DNA of 64,000 nucleotides from Cinnamomum chago. Lineage: Eukaryota > Streptophyta > Magnoliopsida > Laurales > Lauraceae. The stretch lies in contig CP142452.1 in assembly GCA_038049695.1 (NCBI GenBank), positions 54,766,501 through 54,830,500 of the forward strand. Reading direction: 5' to 3'. This document shows positions 1-10,995 of the stretch, one piece after another; the first letter of the stretch is position 1, and each line of letters starts with the position of its first letter. The notes under the pieces were generated by a model that saw only the letters and a list, made by a program, of their open reading frames with translations, was not told the origin of the DNA and searched no databases. Position numbers and translations under genes: made by a program.

Positions 1-35
1 TTGCATGCCTGGAAAATCTTTTGCAAGTTTTGAGA

Positions 36-250
36 TTTGGAGCTCGCAGCAAAGTTGAGCCCTTTTTCTGTCTTGCGGGATTTTGAGGAGCTTTGCAAGT
101 TTTGGAGTTTGGAGCTCGCAGCAATGTTAAGCCATTCTTCAAGCTTGTGGAGATTTGATAAGACTGGTTTGATCTCGCAGCAATGCTTGAATTCAAACCT
201 TCTTTGAGGATGCTTCATTGACTAGGAGCTTGCAGCGGTGTTGAGCTCAT
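36..250 (+). repeat. Imperfect leader repeats around GAGCTCGCAGCAA
   Basis: The word GAGCTCGCAGCAA, or a close variant, recurs starting near positions 40, 112, 171 and 226, each followed by a short TTGAGC-like stretch. Spacings are about 72, 59 and 55 bp. It precedes the first ORF of element T and is read as part of its 5' leader. No coding potential is evident. Confidence 0.55.
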
Positions 251-353
251 CTTCAAGCTTCCTATCTTTCTCGGAGTGTTTCCCTTTTCTTCGGAATTGT
301 CCCGGAACCATGCCAAAATTTCGCTAGAATTTTTAGCAACATTTTGGTGATGA

Positions 354-1600
354 TTGATCTTTTCTTTTTCATCCTTTGCAGGTAGTTCCTCCAGAACAAA
401 CAAGGGCAAAGAGCACGTCACCGATGCACCTCGCCGGTCTACTAGGTCTCCTAATGTGGCCTTACAGCAGGCCTGGGAGAAGGTCCAGTTTGTGGAAAGA
501 AACTTGGAAGAGTGTGAATCCCTCAACCGTGATGAGATGAGACAGCGATTAATCGCTCTCAAGGATGAGGAGTTTTACAAGATTATGGTAAGCAGTCGTC
601 CTTGGGTCATGGACGATCAGAGCATTGTGCCCAAGCCTACCTTCTTCTTTGGTGATGCAGTCCCTGACGACTTGACACATACCAAAGGAGATGTTTTCAA
701 TTCTCTTACACGACAGATGGTGAGGAGAGAACTATTTCTACCCGGTCGACTTTTGATCGCACTATCTCGATAATGAGCCTTTCTCCCACATGCCCTAAGA
801 GGGAAGATCCTCCGAGCTGGGTGAAGAGGACTAATGTGATCAAGACCGGAGTTTTTGTTGGCGGCCCTTCCGATTATGCAAAGAAGTCCCCTGTCCGTAT
901 GGACATGTTGATGCCAGCCAGCGGCTATCAAGGTTCTGATCATCCATCGGTCGATTTGAGACCGGTGAGCCTTGGCATTTTCCAGGGTGACGGCAGTAAT
1001 TGGGTAAAGCCTTTTCGACTTCGTGGCCGTTTCAGTGCTGACTCAAGTTGGAAGTCATGAACTGATCACATCCTGCAGGTTGGCGGGACCATTCTGATGG
1101 AGGCCGAGATCTTTAATGTGGTTCGCGCTTTTTGGCAAACCGTGGTTTTCTCCGATAAAGTCTTCATGGCCATGTTGGAGTCATTCCTTCCACAAACCAA
1201 CACCTTTATTGTCACGAATGGTGAGATTGGTTTTTCTTTGAAGGAATTAAGCGCCATCACCAGGCTGCCTGTCCTCGGCAAACTTTATGAGGAGTTCATG
1301 CCTATTGACAGCGTCCTTGAGGAGCAATCTGAGGAGTTCATGCTTTTATACTTTCAGCTCATCGTCTTCTATGATTTTTTGAAAAAGAATGAGGGCTTGA
1401 ATGTCTGGTCCAGCTGTTGGAGGAGTTTTGGCTCTTTGTTCCCCAACTTCCTTGACATCCGAGAGTCTTCTGATAGCACGACCCAGGAAGCCAGATCTAA
1501 GACTCCAGGTTCGAAGAAGACTTCTGTCACGCAAGGAGACTTGAAAGACTTCTTCATGAGCACAGATGTCATTTATTTTGACATTGTGCTGCAGAGGTAG
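354..1600 (+). pseudogene. Broken plant-mobile-domain-like ORF of element T
   Basis: The reading frame is in pieces: 354-773, 773-1060 and 1097-1600, the last two in the same frame. The last piece (167 aa) has the style of plant mobile domain (PMD) proteins, with a hydrophobic helix-rich stretch and the phrase FSLKELSAITRLPVLGKLYEEF, here split at RLPVLGKL; this assignment is from family resemblance only. Extra ORFs of this kind are known upstream of gag or antisense near the 3' end in Tat/Ogre elements. The piece beginning at 354 starts on a non-ATG codon directly after TTTCTTTTTCATCCTTTGCAG, which resembles a splice acceptor, so the true N-terminus may lie in an upstream exon. A second acceptor-like CCTGCAG is at about 1078. 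No function should be inferred. Confidence 0.5.
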
Positions 1601-2120
1601 TCCTCTATTTTGACTACTTCAAGAAGTTGGGTCTTAAAGAGGAAGACTTGCAGGAAGCCCGCACTCCCCTGGTGGGCTTCAGCTCAAGGCCGGTGTACCC
1701 TAAGGGGAAAGTCTCCCTAGAAGTCGAAATTGGAGGTGCCTCCATGATAGCCGACTTCCTGGTGGTGGATGCACCATCCCCATATAACGCAATCATGGGA
1801 CGGACTTGGCTACACAACATGGAGGCGGTGCCCTCCACCCATCACCAAAAATTCAAGTTCCCGTTAGAGAACACGAGCGGTCAAGTTGAGGTGATCACAG
1901 TGAGGGGAGACCAGCAGATGGCCAAACGGTGCCTAATGGTTATGGTACCAGTGAAACAGAACCACATCAGGTACATATGACTGAACTCCAAGCAAAGCTC
2001 AGGGATGTCGGTCGATCTGTAGAACAGAAGAGCGTTGAAGATTTGACTGAGGTCAGAATTGATCCCGACGACCCTGACAGATATTTTCTGCTCAGGAGCC
2101 AGCTCCCTGAAGATGAATAG
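1601..2120 (+). pseudogene. C-terminal half of aspartic protease plus protease-RT linker (element T)
   Basis: Frame 1627-1980 reads as the second half of a retroviral-type pepsin (flap and C-terminal part, ending in the YNAIMGRTWLH motif typical of Tat-group proteases). The N-terminal DTG/DSG active-site half is not recognisable upstream. Frame 1929-2120 gives the acidic linker that normally joins protease to RT and ends at a TAG (2118-2120), in frame with the RT that follows. Protease would release Gag and Pol proteins; this copy cannot because the catalytic half is missing. The junction with the preceding ORF at about 1600 suggests a deletion that removed gag and the protease N-terminus together. 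Confidence 0.7.
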
Positions 2121-3277
2121 TCCGAGCTGCTTCACTTCTTGTTGCAAAACAAGGATGTTTTCGCCTGGAGGCCATACGAAATGTCAGGCATCGATCCCGA
2201 GATCATGAGCCATAAGCTAAACGTGGACCCCAAGCACAAACCTGTAATGCAAAAAGCTCACAGAACGGGGATCCCACAAACAGAAGCAGTGATCAAGGAA
2301 GTCGAAAAGCTCCTGGAGGCCAAGGCTGTCAAGGATGTGCATTATCCAAAATGGCTGGCCAACACAATGGTAGTCAAGAAGAAGAACAGGAAGTGGAGGG
2401 TCTGCGTAGACTTCACCGACCTAAATAAAGCCTGTCCTAAGGACATCTTCCCACTCCCGAAGATCGACCAGATGATTGACGCCACTGCTGGACATGACAG
2501 GATGAGTTTCCTCGATGTCTACCGAGGATACCATCAGATTCCGATGTATGCGCCTGACGAAGAGAAGACCGCATTCATAACACCTAGAGGCATCTACTAT
2601 TACAAAGTGATGCCCTTTGGGTTAAAAAATGCGGGAGCAACTTACCAGAGGCTGGTAACGAAAATGTTCCAGTCCCAGCTCAGAAAGACAATGGAGGTCT
2701 ACATTGACGACATGGTTGTCAAGTCTAAAAGGTCACAGGACCACTTGGTGGACCTGAGTCAAACATTTGTCGTTCTCAAAGAGTTCCACCTCAAGCTGAA
2801 CGCTTCTAAATGTGCATTTGGTGTCAGCTCCGGTAAATTCCTAGGAAGCCTGGTCACCCGAAGAGGAATCAAAGCCAACCCAGAGCAGATCTCGGCGATT
2901 CGGGCAATTCAGAGTCCGACCTCGACGAAACAAGTACAAAGGCTCACAGGAATGGCAGCTGCGCTAAACCGCTTCATAAGCCAAGCTTTGGACAATTGCC
3001 GCCCCTTCTTCCAGCTTTTGAAGAAAAGCTCAAAGTTCCAGTGGACTCCGGAGTGCGACAGAGCTCTTCAAGAACTCAAAGCCTACTTGTCTTCACCACC
3101 CCTGTTGTCTACACCGAAACAGGGCGAAGTGTTTTTCCTTTACCTGGCGTCTCGGATCATGCAGTGAGCTCGATATTAGTCAGAGAAGAAGGCAAACAGC
3201 AGAAGCCTATATACTACATGAGCAAGATCATGCTTGATGTCGAGACTAGGTATCTCCACTTGAGAAACTTGGATTAG
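2121..3277 (+). pseudogene. Reverse transcriptase and start of RNase H, element T
   Basis: Frame 2139-3167 (342 aa) carries the RT fingers-palm with the LNKACPKD region, FLDVYRGYHQIPM, MPFGLKNAGATYQR and the catalytic YIDD box at 2700-2711. A YIDDMVVKS box rather than FIDD is typical of the Tat group. The frame is lost near 3140-3170 and continues in another frame (2996-3277), where the connection and the first part of the gypsy RNase H are read. The enzyme would copy the element RNA into cDNA inside cytoplasmic particles. The frameshift makes this copy non-functional. Confidence 0.85.
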
Positions 3278-3980
3278 CACTCGTCAGTGCTTCTCATAAA
3301 CTCTCTCATTACTTCTAGATGTACACCATAGTGGTTGTTACAAAACATCCGCTTAAGTCCCTTTTCAGAAAGGCAGACTTCTTTGGAAGGATTTCAAGAT
3401 GGGTCGTCAAACTGGGCCAATATGATATCCAATATCAACCCAAAACGGCGATCAAAGCCCAGATTTTGGCAGATTTCATTGTGGAGTTCACCTCTCCTAG
3501 TTCGACACCGACACAGCTCGATACCGAACTGGGGGGCAATAAGGATGATGAGGCTACCGAAACGGAACAAGAACGATCTTGGAAGCAGTTCCTTGATTCA
3601 GCATGGAAGGTCTTCGTCGACGTATCCTCAACCTCCAAGAGGGCTGGCGCTGGCATTGTTCTACAATCTCCAGAAGACCTTGTCATCAAGTAAGCCTTGA
3701 CACTTGACTTCAAAGCATCCAATAACCGAGTATGAAGCATTGATCACAGGACTCAGTAGTGCTGAAATCCTGGGGGCACGGCAACTGGTGGTCTTCAGCG
3801 ACTCTCAGCTGGTGACGAGCCAACTGAGCGGGGGCTACCAAGCCCGGGATGGAAGGATGGCAGCCTACTTGGCTCGCGCAAAGCAACTCCTTTCACAATT
3901 CCAGAAAGCCGAAGTCAAACAGGTCGGCAGAGAATCTAACTCCCATGCCGACGCTCTTGCCAACTTGGCCTCTACTGTCG
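3278..3980 (+). pseudogene. Gypsy RNase H end plus second, plant-type RNase H (aRNH), element T
   Basis: Frame 3319-3693 gives the C-terminal part of the first RNase H (after KHPLKSLF) and the linker. The second domain follows from about 3590 to 3970, crossing a frameshift near 3700 into frame 3704-4999: a VDVSSTSKRAGAGIVL-like start, the EYEALITGL helix with its catalytic Glu, VVFSDSQLV with its Asp, and a C-terminal SHADALANLAS with its Asp. This archaeal/plant-type RNase H in addition to the gypsy one is a lineage marker for Tat elements. At least two frame breaks separate the parts. Confidence 0.75.
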
Positions 3981-5322
3981 AGGCAGGGAAGAAAAGAACC
4001 GTTGAGGTGAAAATGGTAGAAAAACCAAGTATAGAGCTCCAGCCACCTTGGCAGGTTTTGCGCGCTGATCTTGGCCCGAGCTGGATGGACCCAGTCATAG
4101 CGTACGTAAGAGATGACCAACTCCCTAAAGATATAAATGAAGCTCACAAGATCAAACTGAAAGTAGCTCGATTTTGTTTATCCCCAAATGACAAACTCTA
4201 CAGAAAACCCTTCACCAGCCCTTACCTCCAATGCGTTCATCCGAGCAAAGTCAAAGATTTCCTCTATGAAATCCATGAAGGAATCTGTGGAAGCCACATT
4301 GGAGGTTGGTCGTTACCTTACCGAGCTATCAGCCAAGGTTACTGGTGGCCATACATGCAAAAAGACGCTCATCTCTATTCCAGGAAGTGCGAAAAATGTC
4401 AAAAGTTCTCACATTCTCTCCACCAACTAGCACAAGACCTGAGCTCACTCTCCAGTCCATGGCCCTTTGCTCAATGGGGCCTCGACATCGTTGGACCGCT
4501 CCACCGAGCTCCAGGGAATAAGAGGTGGCTAATAGTAGCTATTGATTATATCACTAAATGGATGGAAGCAGAAGCCTTGTCTTCCATCACTGAGCACGAT
4601 ACCAAAAACTTCGTATGGAAGAACATCATCACAAGAATTGGAGTACTGCGAGCCCTAGTCTCGGACAATGGAACGCAGTTTGACTCTCATTTCTTTAAGA
4701 ACTTCTGCCAAGAGCTCGGCATCAGAAACTACTACTTGACTCCGGCATATCCACAGAGCAACGGTCAGGCGGAGATCTCAAACAAGGCAGTGCTCGATGG
4801 GCTCAAAAAAAGACTCGACCAAGCCAAGGTGAAATGGGTGGAAGAACTTCCCAGCGTACTTTGGGCGTACAAAACTACCCCAAGGCGTTCCACTTCGGCA
4901 ACGCCTTTCTCCCTCGCCTATGGAATGGAAGTTGTGATCCCCCCTCAAGATCAGTCTTCCAACCTTGAGGTCGAAACTTTTTTACCAGGGCCGGAATGAA
5001 ATAAACCTGTCCCGAGAGCTTGACCTTGGCTGAGGAATGAAGAGATGTGGCAGCTATCCGTTTGGCTTCCTACCAACAGCAGTTAGCCAGATGATACAAT
5101 CAAAGAGTCAAATAGAGGAAGTTTTCAGTTGGAGAACTGGTCTTAAAGATGACGCTTCCAGCGGACAAGAATCCCAATGAAGGCAAGCTGACACCGAACT
5201 GGCACGGGCTACTCAAAGTGTTCTCGGCAGCCGAGAAATCAGCTTACAGGCTTGAAGACATGGATGGTAAAGAGTTACCACGCCCATAGAACGCTACACA
5301 TCTTAAGAAATATTATTTCTGA
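3981..5322 (+). pseudogene. Integrase, element T
   Basis: An HHCC zinc finger is read around 4275-4415 (HxxxGICGSHxGG then CEKCQ). The DDE catalytic core follows, with the first Asp in LDIVGPL, the second in VSDNGTQFD and the Glu in NGQAEISNKAV. The frame opened at 3704 closes at 4999. Beyond it the C-terminal tail is still recognisable through stops and frameshifts; the family-typical end (the NATHLKKYY motif) lies at 5290-5316 followed by TGA at 5320-5322. A TAG at 5287-5289 sits where the family usually has Trp. Integrase would insert the cDNA into the genome; this one is inactive. Confidence 0.8.
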
Positions 5323-5395
5323 ATTGTACTCAATTTCTGAAATCAATAAAAGTGAATTCTTATGGAAGGATATGCTTCGTTGCTTTCAATTAGCA

Positions 5396-5960
5396 CCTTG
5401 TTGCGGAACTCGGTGGCCCTGGCTCGGTTATTGAACCAGCCATACAAAACGGCAAGTTACGGAACTCGGCACCGATTCCAGCTCGGTTGTGGAACCAGCT
5501 ATATAAAGCACCTTGTTGTAGAACTCGGTGACTTCGGCTCGGTTATGGAACCAGCCATACAAAATGATGAGTTACGGAATTCACCGGCTATCCCAATTCG
5601 GTTATGGAACCAACTATGCAGAGCACCCAGTTAAAGAACTCGGTGAATGCCTTGAAGAATTAAGTTTGGTTACATGAACCAACTATAAATTCTGCCGCCA
5701 GGAGAAACCTGGAATATCTCCTAAGAACTTAATCCAGTTTGCTTCTGACTAGTTTGGTTAGTGAACCAAGCCTAACGGTAAAAAACTTCGTTTGATTTCT
5801 TAAGTTACGAAACTTAGGAATAACAGGAATTACGGTTATTGAACTGAGTTCGATTAAGTTAACTTGCTTCTGGTTATGGAACCGAAGTTATTTGCCTAAT
5901 TATTACTTAGTAGTTCCGGTTATTGAACCGAGCTCAGTTATTATGTTCTGGTACTGAACT
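5396..5960 (+). repeat. Imperfect ~55-70 bp tandem repeats in the 3' untranslated part of element T
   Basis: The unit reads roughly GAACTCGGTG, then GGCTCGGTTATG, then GAACCAGCCATACAAA. Clear copies end near 5445, 5506, 5563, 5620 and 5690, and more decayed ones run to about 5960. It directly follows the pol stop. Hypervariable tandem repeats in this position are known for Tat/Ogre-type elements and can seed satellite DNA. No coding potential is seen. Confidence 0.7.
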
Positions 5961-6089
5961 CATATACTTGAATCATTCAAAGAAATTATTGGAGACAAGA
6001 TAAAAAGAAAAAAGAAAGGGATTCTATTTATTGTAAAAGTTACAATTTACATTACGTCCAAAAATGCAAAAAGAAATACACCAAAAAGT

Positions 6090-8091
6090 TCAATGGGCGG
6101 CCTCAGCGTCCCCGGTCACAGATTCGGCGTCCCCAATCTCAGCTTCAGTCACAGTCGACTAAGGAGAAACTCGGTCGACACGGGAGGGACTTCGGGAGAA
6201 GGAGTTCGACTCGGTTCCGGCTCTGGGGGTTGGAACTTGGGTGGATTCTTATATAGTGGATGATCTTCAGAAGTTCCAGTCTCTTTCAAAGCACCTCTTC
6301 ACCCAAGCTCCCAAACTTTCTGGCTCAGATCCAGAACTTGAGCCTCAGATAACTGCGAAGCCGCGTCCACCCCCTCTTCGTAAGTAGAGTCGACCTCAGT
6401 CTTAAGTTTGGCCTCGGCGTCCTCCTTCTGCTTCTTGAGCTCAGCAACTAGCTATTTCTACTCCTCAACCTCAGCCTTCACCGCTTCGAGCTCAGATATG
6501 ATGATCCGGACCGTCGCCTCCCGCTCCTCCTCCCTCCGTTTATTTTCCTCCAAAGCTGCCTGTAGGGCCCGCTTCTCCTCCTCCACCCTCGCAATCCGAG
6601 CTCCGGCCTGTCGAGACCTTTCCAGCTGGACTTGGGTTCTTTGCAACACTTGAAAAGGAGAACAGATTGTTAAGACATAACAACCAAGACGAAATGGAGA
6701 AACTCATGAAAAAATGAGACTTACCGAGAGAGCTGACTGCATGTTCCACGCCGCCAGCTAAACATCATCGACCTCCCAGAGCCTCGCCATATCCCTTGGC
6801 AGGGCACAGGCCTGGGCCAAAGCCGTAATCACGAAGGGATTCCCCGGCATCCGGTCCTCCACCGTTAACAGCCTCCAGGGCTCGATCATAAAGCTCGGTC
6901 TCCATGCCACCGGCCTGGGAAGTTTAGGTGTTGCGGTGTTGCCAGGAATGTCTTCAGACGGGCTCTCAACCATGGCCCTCTTCTCCCGTCGGGTCTCTTC
7001 TTCTTCCCGCTGACCTTACTTCTCCTACCAAACTTCCAAGGTCGAGGCAGGAGTGTCAGCGGCCTCGGAGGTAGAGGGGCCTGGGGCGGTTGAAGCAACT
7101 CGGCCACCGAAGACGAGGGTGCTCAGATCCTTAACCACCAGATGACGTCTCGGTGCCATTTCCTTTGTTCTCTCTTTTGAGCTCAGGGAGGCGTACGATT
7201 CAATGACTCGTTCGACTTAGGCTTCCCCCGAGTCAAGATGCGAGACTGTAGCTTCGGCACCCGATGCCTCTTGGCGTCTAGCACAGCTAAGGGCAAGTAC
7301 CGGCTCCCCACTCCCCGATGGCTCACCCTCTCTCCTTTTGATGAAGGAGTGGTACCTTGGTTCGTATCCGAGCAACACAAAAGCAGGCCGTCCTCTGTGG
7401 CCCTTATATTAGTAGATGGCATCGAACCAAGCGTTATTTTTCCTCCATCCCGCTCGCTTCGCTTCTTGTCGCCTTTCTCTAACGTCTGCACAGAAAAAGA
7501 AGTGTCAGGTTGACGAAAGCAGGAAAGAGCAATACAAAGCTTAGGAGTTCGGTATTTAATTGGAGGAGCCCAGGGACCTTGTACGACCTGTCGAGATCGG
7601 TTTCGGCCTCGCCTCGCTTCCAGTTGCCCAAGACGAACAACCAATCATCTCCGGTGTATTTATTTGAATCCTCCAATTCCTGGACAAAAGGCACTCGTCT
7701 TTCCTTCACCTGGAGATAATATGTGTGGTGTCCCCCCGCACTTACAAAGGTCATAGGAATCTTCGATGTCATGGACACCGAGACCGATACCCATAATTCT
7801 ATTGAACTTGGCTACACCTATGATGATCTTGAAGCTGTTCGGCATCAATTGACAGGGGCAGAGACGCCATTTGCTCAAGCAGATCCTAAGGAAGGGGTGC
7901 AGAGGAAACCTAACTCCGCCCTCGACTATCGACACCAACAAGAATGGCATCTAGCCATCCCGGTAAGAGCGACCATCAAAGGGGTCCTCTAGGTCATTTA
8001 GCCTAATCTCTACGTCGTCTGAGATCTTATACATTGCCCTGAACTCCACTAAAGCCACTGGAGTGTCTAACCAATTCCTATTGATCCCCAT
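6090..8091 (-). pseudogene. Antisense ORF of element T (putative gypsy-type transposon / Transposase_28-like protein)
   Basis: On the minus strand an ATG at 8091 opens a protein that runs, with interruptions, to TGA at 6092-6090. The N-terminal globular part (about 8091-7550) contains the FPLHPFLRICLSKWRLCPCQL-type block, split here at FPLHPFLR, that recurs in plant proteins annotated as putative gypsy type transposon. A stop at about 7950 and a frameshift near 7700 break it. Middle fragments at 7644-7183 and 7107-6758 are low-complexity. The C-terminal part (6749-6300) is a charged coiled coil (EEEKRALQAALEENKRREEE and following) ending in an acidic tail. It may need splicing (see 6649-6724). 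Function is unknown. A possible TATA box lies at 8272-8280. Confidence 0.6.
6649..6724 (-). other. Probable 76-nt GT-AG intron in the antisense ORF
   Basis: Read on the minus strand, GTAAGT begins at 6724 and a pyrimidine-rich end CTCCTTTTCAAG finishes at 6649. Removing this segment joins the frame ending in HAVSSL to the coiled-coil frame starting LQRTQ without a stop, while the unspliced frame runs into unrelated sequence. Donor, acceptor, length and frame all fit a small plant intron. There is no transcript evidence here. Confidence 0.5.
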
Positions 8092-8271
8092 ATCTAAATA
8101 TGAAGAGACTGGGAGAAAGAGGGACAGAAAATAAAAAAAAGCACCAGAAACCCTAGACAGGGCGAAGAAGGAAAGCCTAAAGGGACCTAAGAACAGATGT
8201 TTCGAGCTTTCTCTGCGAAGAATCTTCTAAACGAATGCAAGGCAAAAGTGAAAGAAGGAAAGGGGGAACCC

Positions 8272-8280
8272 CTATATAAA
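8272..8280. promoter_or_regulatory. TATA-like box between the antisense ORF and the LTR region
   Basis: CTATATAAA on the plus strand reads TTTATATAG on the minus strand, so it could serve either direction. It lies about 180 bp upstream of the antisense ORF start at 8091. On the plus strand it follows a purine-rich run (GAAAGAAGGAAAGGGGGA, 8250-8267) that could be the polypurine tract before the 3' LTR. I cannot decide between the two readings. Confidence 0.3.
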
Positions 8281-8289
8281 GAAGATATG

Positions 8290-9377
8290 ACGCCCTTTCG
8301 AATTTCGAAAAAGCACGTGTGCGAAGCGTCGCCTCTCGAGTTGTACGCGTCACTTGAAATTAATTGGGCGACCAACCAGATGGCGACACCAGTTCATCTC
8401 CTGCAATGTTTCAGACACCCTATTAATTACCTCGGACAAACGAAGCGACGGCAGCGTGCTATTGACTATCTTGGGTAGAGGAACCGACATCAAGATGGGA
8501 TGCAAATTAAATCCTCAGGACTCTTTAGTCATATTACTTAGCTCCCAAACTCAAAGAGTTTGGAGAACCCTACGAGGTCAAGAGCTAGCGGGCAGTTGTG
8601 TGGGGCGTTCTCCTAAGAAACAGAATTATGCTAATCTCGACTTGGCTTATCACGGTTTCGGTATCCAAGCTCGGCAGAAGTACAAGATGCATCCAGCTCG
8701 GCAACAGTGCCAGCTAGAGCTAGCTTCAATAAAAGTACCAGCTAGCCTCATCTCATCTCGACACGATGCACCTCGGCAATAGTGCCAGAGTGCATCCATG
8801 TCTGATCTTGGCATTATCCTCAGCTCGGCACGGCCAACTAGGATGAGTACAAAGTCATAATTGTACCCCATAACGCTACGGCTACGTTGTAGAACATACT
8901 GACAGACAAGATGGGCGTCGGATTATGATAAGGGGCTAGCCTTATCAGACAATCACGTCCATATTAATATGAGGATTCGGCGCATGATTCGATGGGATAT
9001 TGCCTCCACCTACCACCATTAAGGAAGCATGGCATAGGGTAAGGGGACAGCGCCTCCACCTACCTCTAAGGGAGAGACCTCTCCCTATATATATACATGA
9101 GGTAAATCCACAAAAGACAGGCTATCATATGCATCCTCACCCTACACTCTCTCTTTTTCCTTACTCACTCATCCTTTGTCTAGTGACTGCACTAACTTAG
9201 GCATCGGAGTGCCTCCAGCTGATAGCAGCCAAGGCTTTTGACCTTTCTTTTCTTCCTTCCCTTTCAGGTCTCAGGCGGTTAATCTTTCCCAAAAAAGCTT
9301 TATAGCAATATCAGAACTTAATATCCATCTAACCAAGTCCGTAACATTTAGGCACTTACAGTTTTCTTTATCGATCT
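8290..9377 (+). mobile_element. 3' LTR-like promoter region of element T (left edge not resolved)
   Basis: Non-coding. It contains repeats of a CAGCTCGGCA / CACCTCGGCAATAGTGCCAG type (8660-8800), a TATA box TATATATATA at 9086-9095, and the word AGGCATCGGAGTGCC at 9199-9213, which is common just downstream of the transcription start in plant Ty3/gypsy LTRs. The mate LTR is outside the window, so neither LTR edge can be aligned. The right edge is limited by the adjoining LTR at 9378. Confidence 0.55.
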
Positions 9378-9883
9378 TGTAAGACCCCGACCCGAGTGAA
9401 CCCGATTAGTGTTAAATAAGTCGTGTGTTAGTTCTAAGCTTGATTAGTGAATTTGGCTAAGTTGGGTTTGGAGCAGCTTTTGAAATAGTTTTGGGGAAAT
9501 TTTGAGTGCCATAGTGACTAGAGGGGCCCTTTGGGGGTTCCTTATATGATTTTATGTTTACTTGGGGGATTTTTCGGAATTGTTTTGATTTGTGTTTTTA
9601 TCTCATTTCATTTGTCTCGTTAATCCTGACAACTTTCATGTTGATCCCATTTCCGTTCGAGATCCCGAAATACGATTTCCTAGCCTTGAGGGCAAAACAG
9701 TCTTTTTACACTAAATTTGTACCCAAAACTTGATATCCCCGAAACCCGCGAAACAAATACTTTTTGGAAACTAGATATTTCGGCGGTCATTTCCTCCTTC
9801 TTCGTCGAATTCATCCGAGATCCCGAAAGACATGATTTCAGCCCAAAAGTTTCTTAAGTGCTAAGACCCATTCTCATTGTTTT

Positions 9884-9890
9884 TATAAGG
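9884..9890 (+). promoter_or_regulatory. TATA box of the Z LTR
   Basis: TATAAGG about 500 bp from the LTR start. The same TATAAG sits at the homologous place in Y1 (21368), Y2 (28405) and Y3 (45166), which supports it as the LTR core promoter. Confidence 0.6.
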
Positions 9891-10734
9891 AGAACCCATC
9901 TTCCATTTCCCTTTTCCAGCACAACACTTCAACCTAGGGTCTCTTTTCCCTTTTCTCTTCTTCTTCTTGCTCTCTCCATCTCAAATCCACACCAATCTTG
10001 CAGCAATCAAGAAATGGAAGTCACCTTCTTTTTCCCCACCTTGCAAGCTTCCTTTTAATACCATTTGTAGAGAAATCCACCAACTTTGAGACTCCCTTTG
10101 AGCTAACTCTTCCCATTTGAAGGTCATCCAAGTAAGCAATCTTCTCCATCTTCTAAATTTGTATTCTTCTAGTCCTTGAGAAGTTCCATTTTTCATTATT
10201 GTGAGTTATATCCTCTATTTCATGGTTTGACCCATTTTAGGGTTTGTTTTTTAGGGTTTTGTTTTTGCTTGTAGCTTGGATTTTGAGCTTGAGAGGTGAT
10301 TAGAAACTTGGATTTGCTTGATTAGAGGCCAAAGGCAAGTGGATGATTAGATGTTTTGAGCTATAAATGATTTGATGAAATATAAGTAACTTTACTCATG
10401 TTTTTATTGACTTGCATTGTTGAAATAAATGCTCATAATGAGTCTTCTTAGCTTGTTTAATCCTTACAAATGTTAGCATTTATGGCCTATCATTTAATGC
10501 TTTCAAGTGACTTAGATGAATACTTGTGATTTGGTGGATTTTCTCCTCTTTTTCTGATTGATTGAGAATGGAAGGAAAGTGAAGGGAGAAATGTAAGATG
10601 AAAGAGTGGAAGTGTGGAATGATGAGTTAGAGTAGTCTTGGACTCATTTTTATTACAGGATTGTAGGGGGGATGATGTAAGGTTGGTTTAAGGGAGAAAG
10701 GGGCTCAAATCTCAACACAGTAGAGCTTTTCCCG

Positions 10735-10995
10735 CACCTGTCGGCTAGCCGCCTGGAGACCGACGGCTAACCGCCAGCAGACCGAACCTTCGCGGTCACT
10801 TTTCAAGAGAGCATCTCTCTCCCCTGAACCAGCGGTCAGCCCTGCGGTTAACCAACGGCTAACCGCCGAATCCAGTAGCGGCTAACCGCCAGCTAACCAC
10901 ACCATGGTGGTTACTTTTCCAGTAACCTGCAATTTGCAACCCAACTGCGGTCAGTTGCGCGGTCAACCGCCATCTGACCGCCAGGTGACCGAAAT
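10735..10995 (+). repeat. Palindrome cluster in the Z LTR (CGGCTAGCCG / CGGCTAACCGCC type)
   Basis: This GC-rich island in an AT-rich LTR has about ten words of the form CGGCTAACCGCC, GCGGTCAACCGCC or GGTCAGC. CGGCTAGCCG at 10742-10751 is a perfect palindrome; most others are palindromes with one or two mismatches. It lies about 0.85 kb downstream of the TATA box, hence probably in the transcribed leader. Confidence 0.7.

Larger units (their letters stand above)
1..9377 (+). mobile_element. Element T: Tat-lineage Ty3/gypsy retrotransposon, left end outside window
   Basis: The order is leader repeats, a plant-mobile-domain-like ORF, protease end, RT, RNase H, a second plant-type RNase H, integrase, a tandem-repeat tract, an antisense ORF and an LTR-like promoter region. 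A dual RNase H and an extra antisense ORF between pol and the 3' LTR are known hallmarks of Tat-type (Retand/Ogre-related) Ty3/gypsy elements. The RT box is YIDD. No 5' LTR or primer site is in the window, so the left boundary is unknown. The right boundary is placed where the next LTR (TGTAAGACC) begins. Pol is broken by frameshifts and stops, and no recognisable gag lies between the first ORF and the protease, so this copy is not autonomous. Confidence 0.85.
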
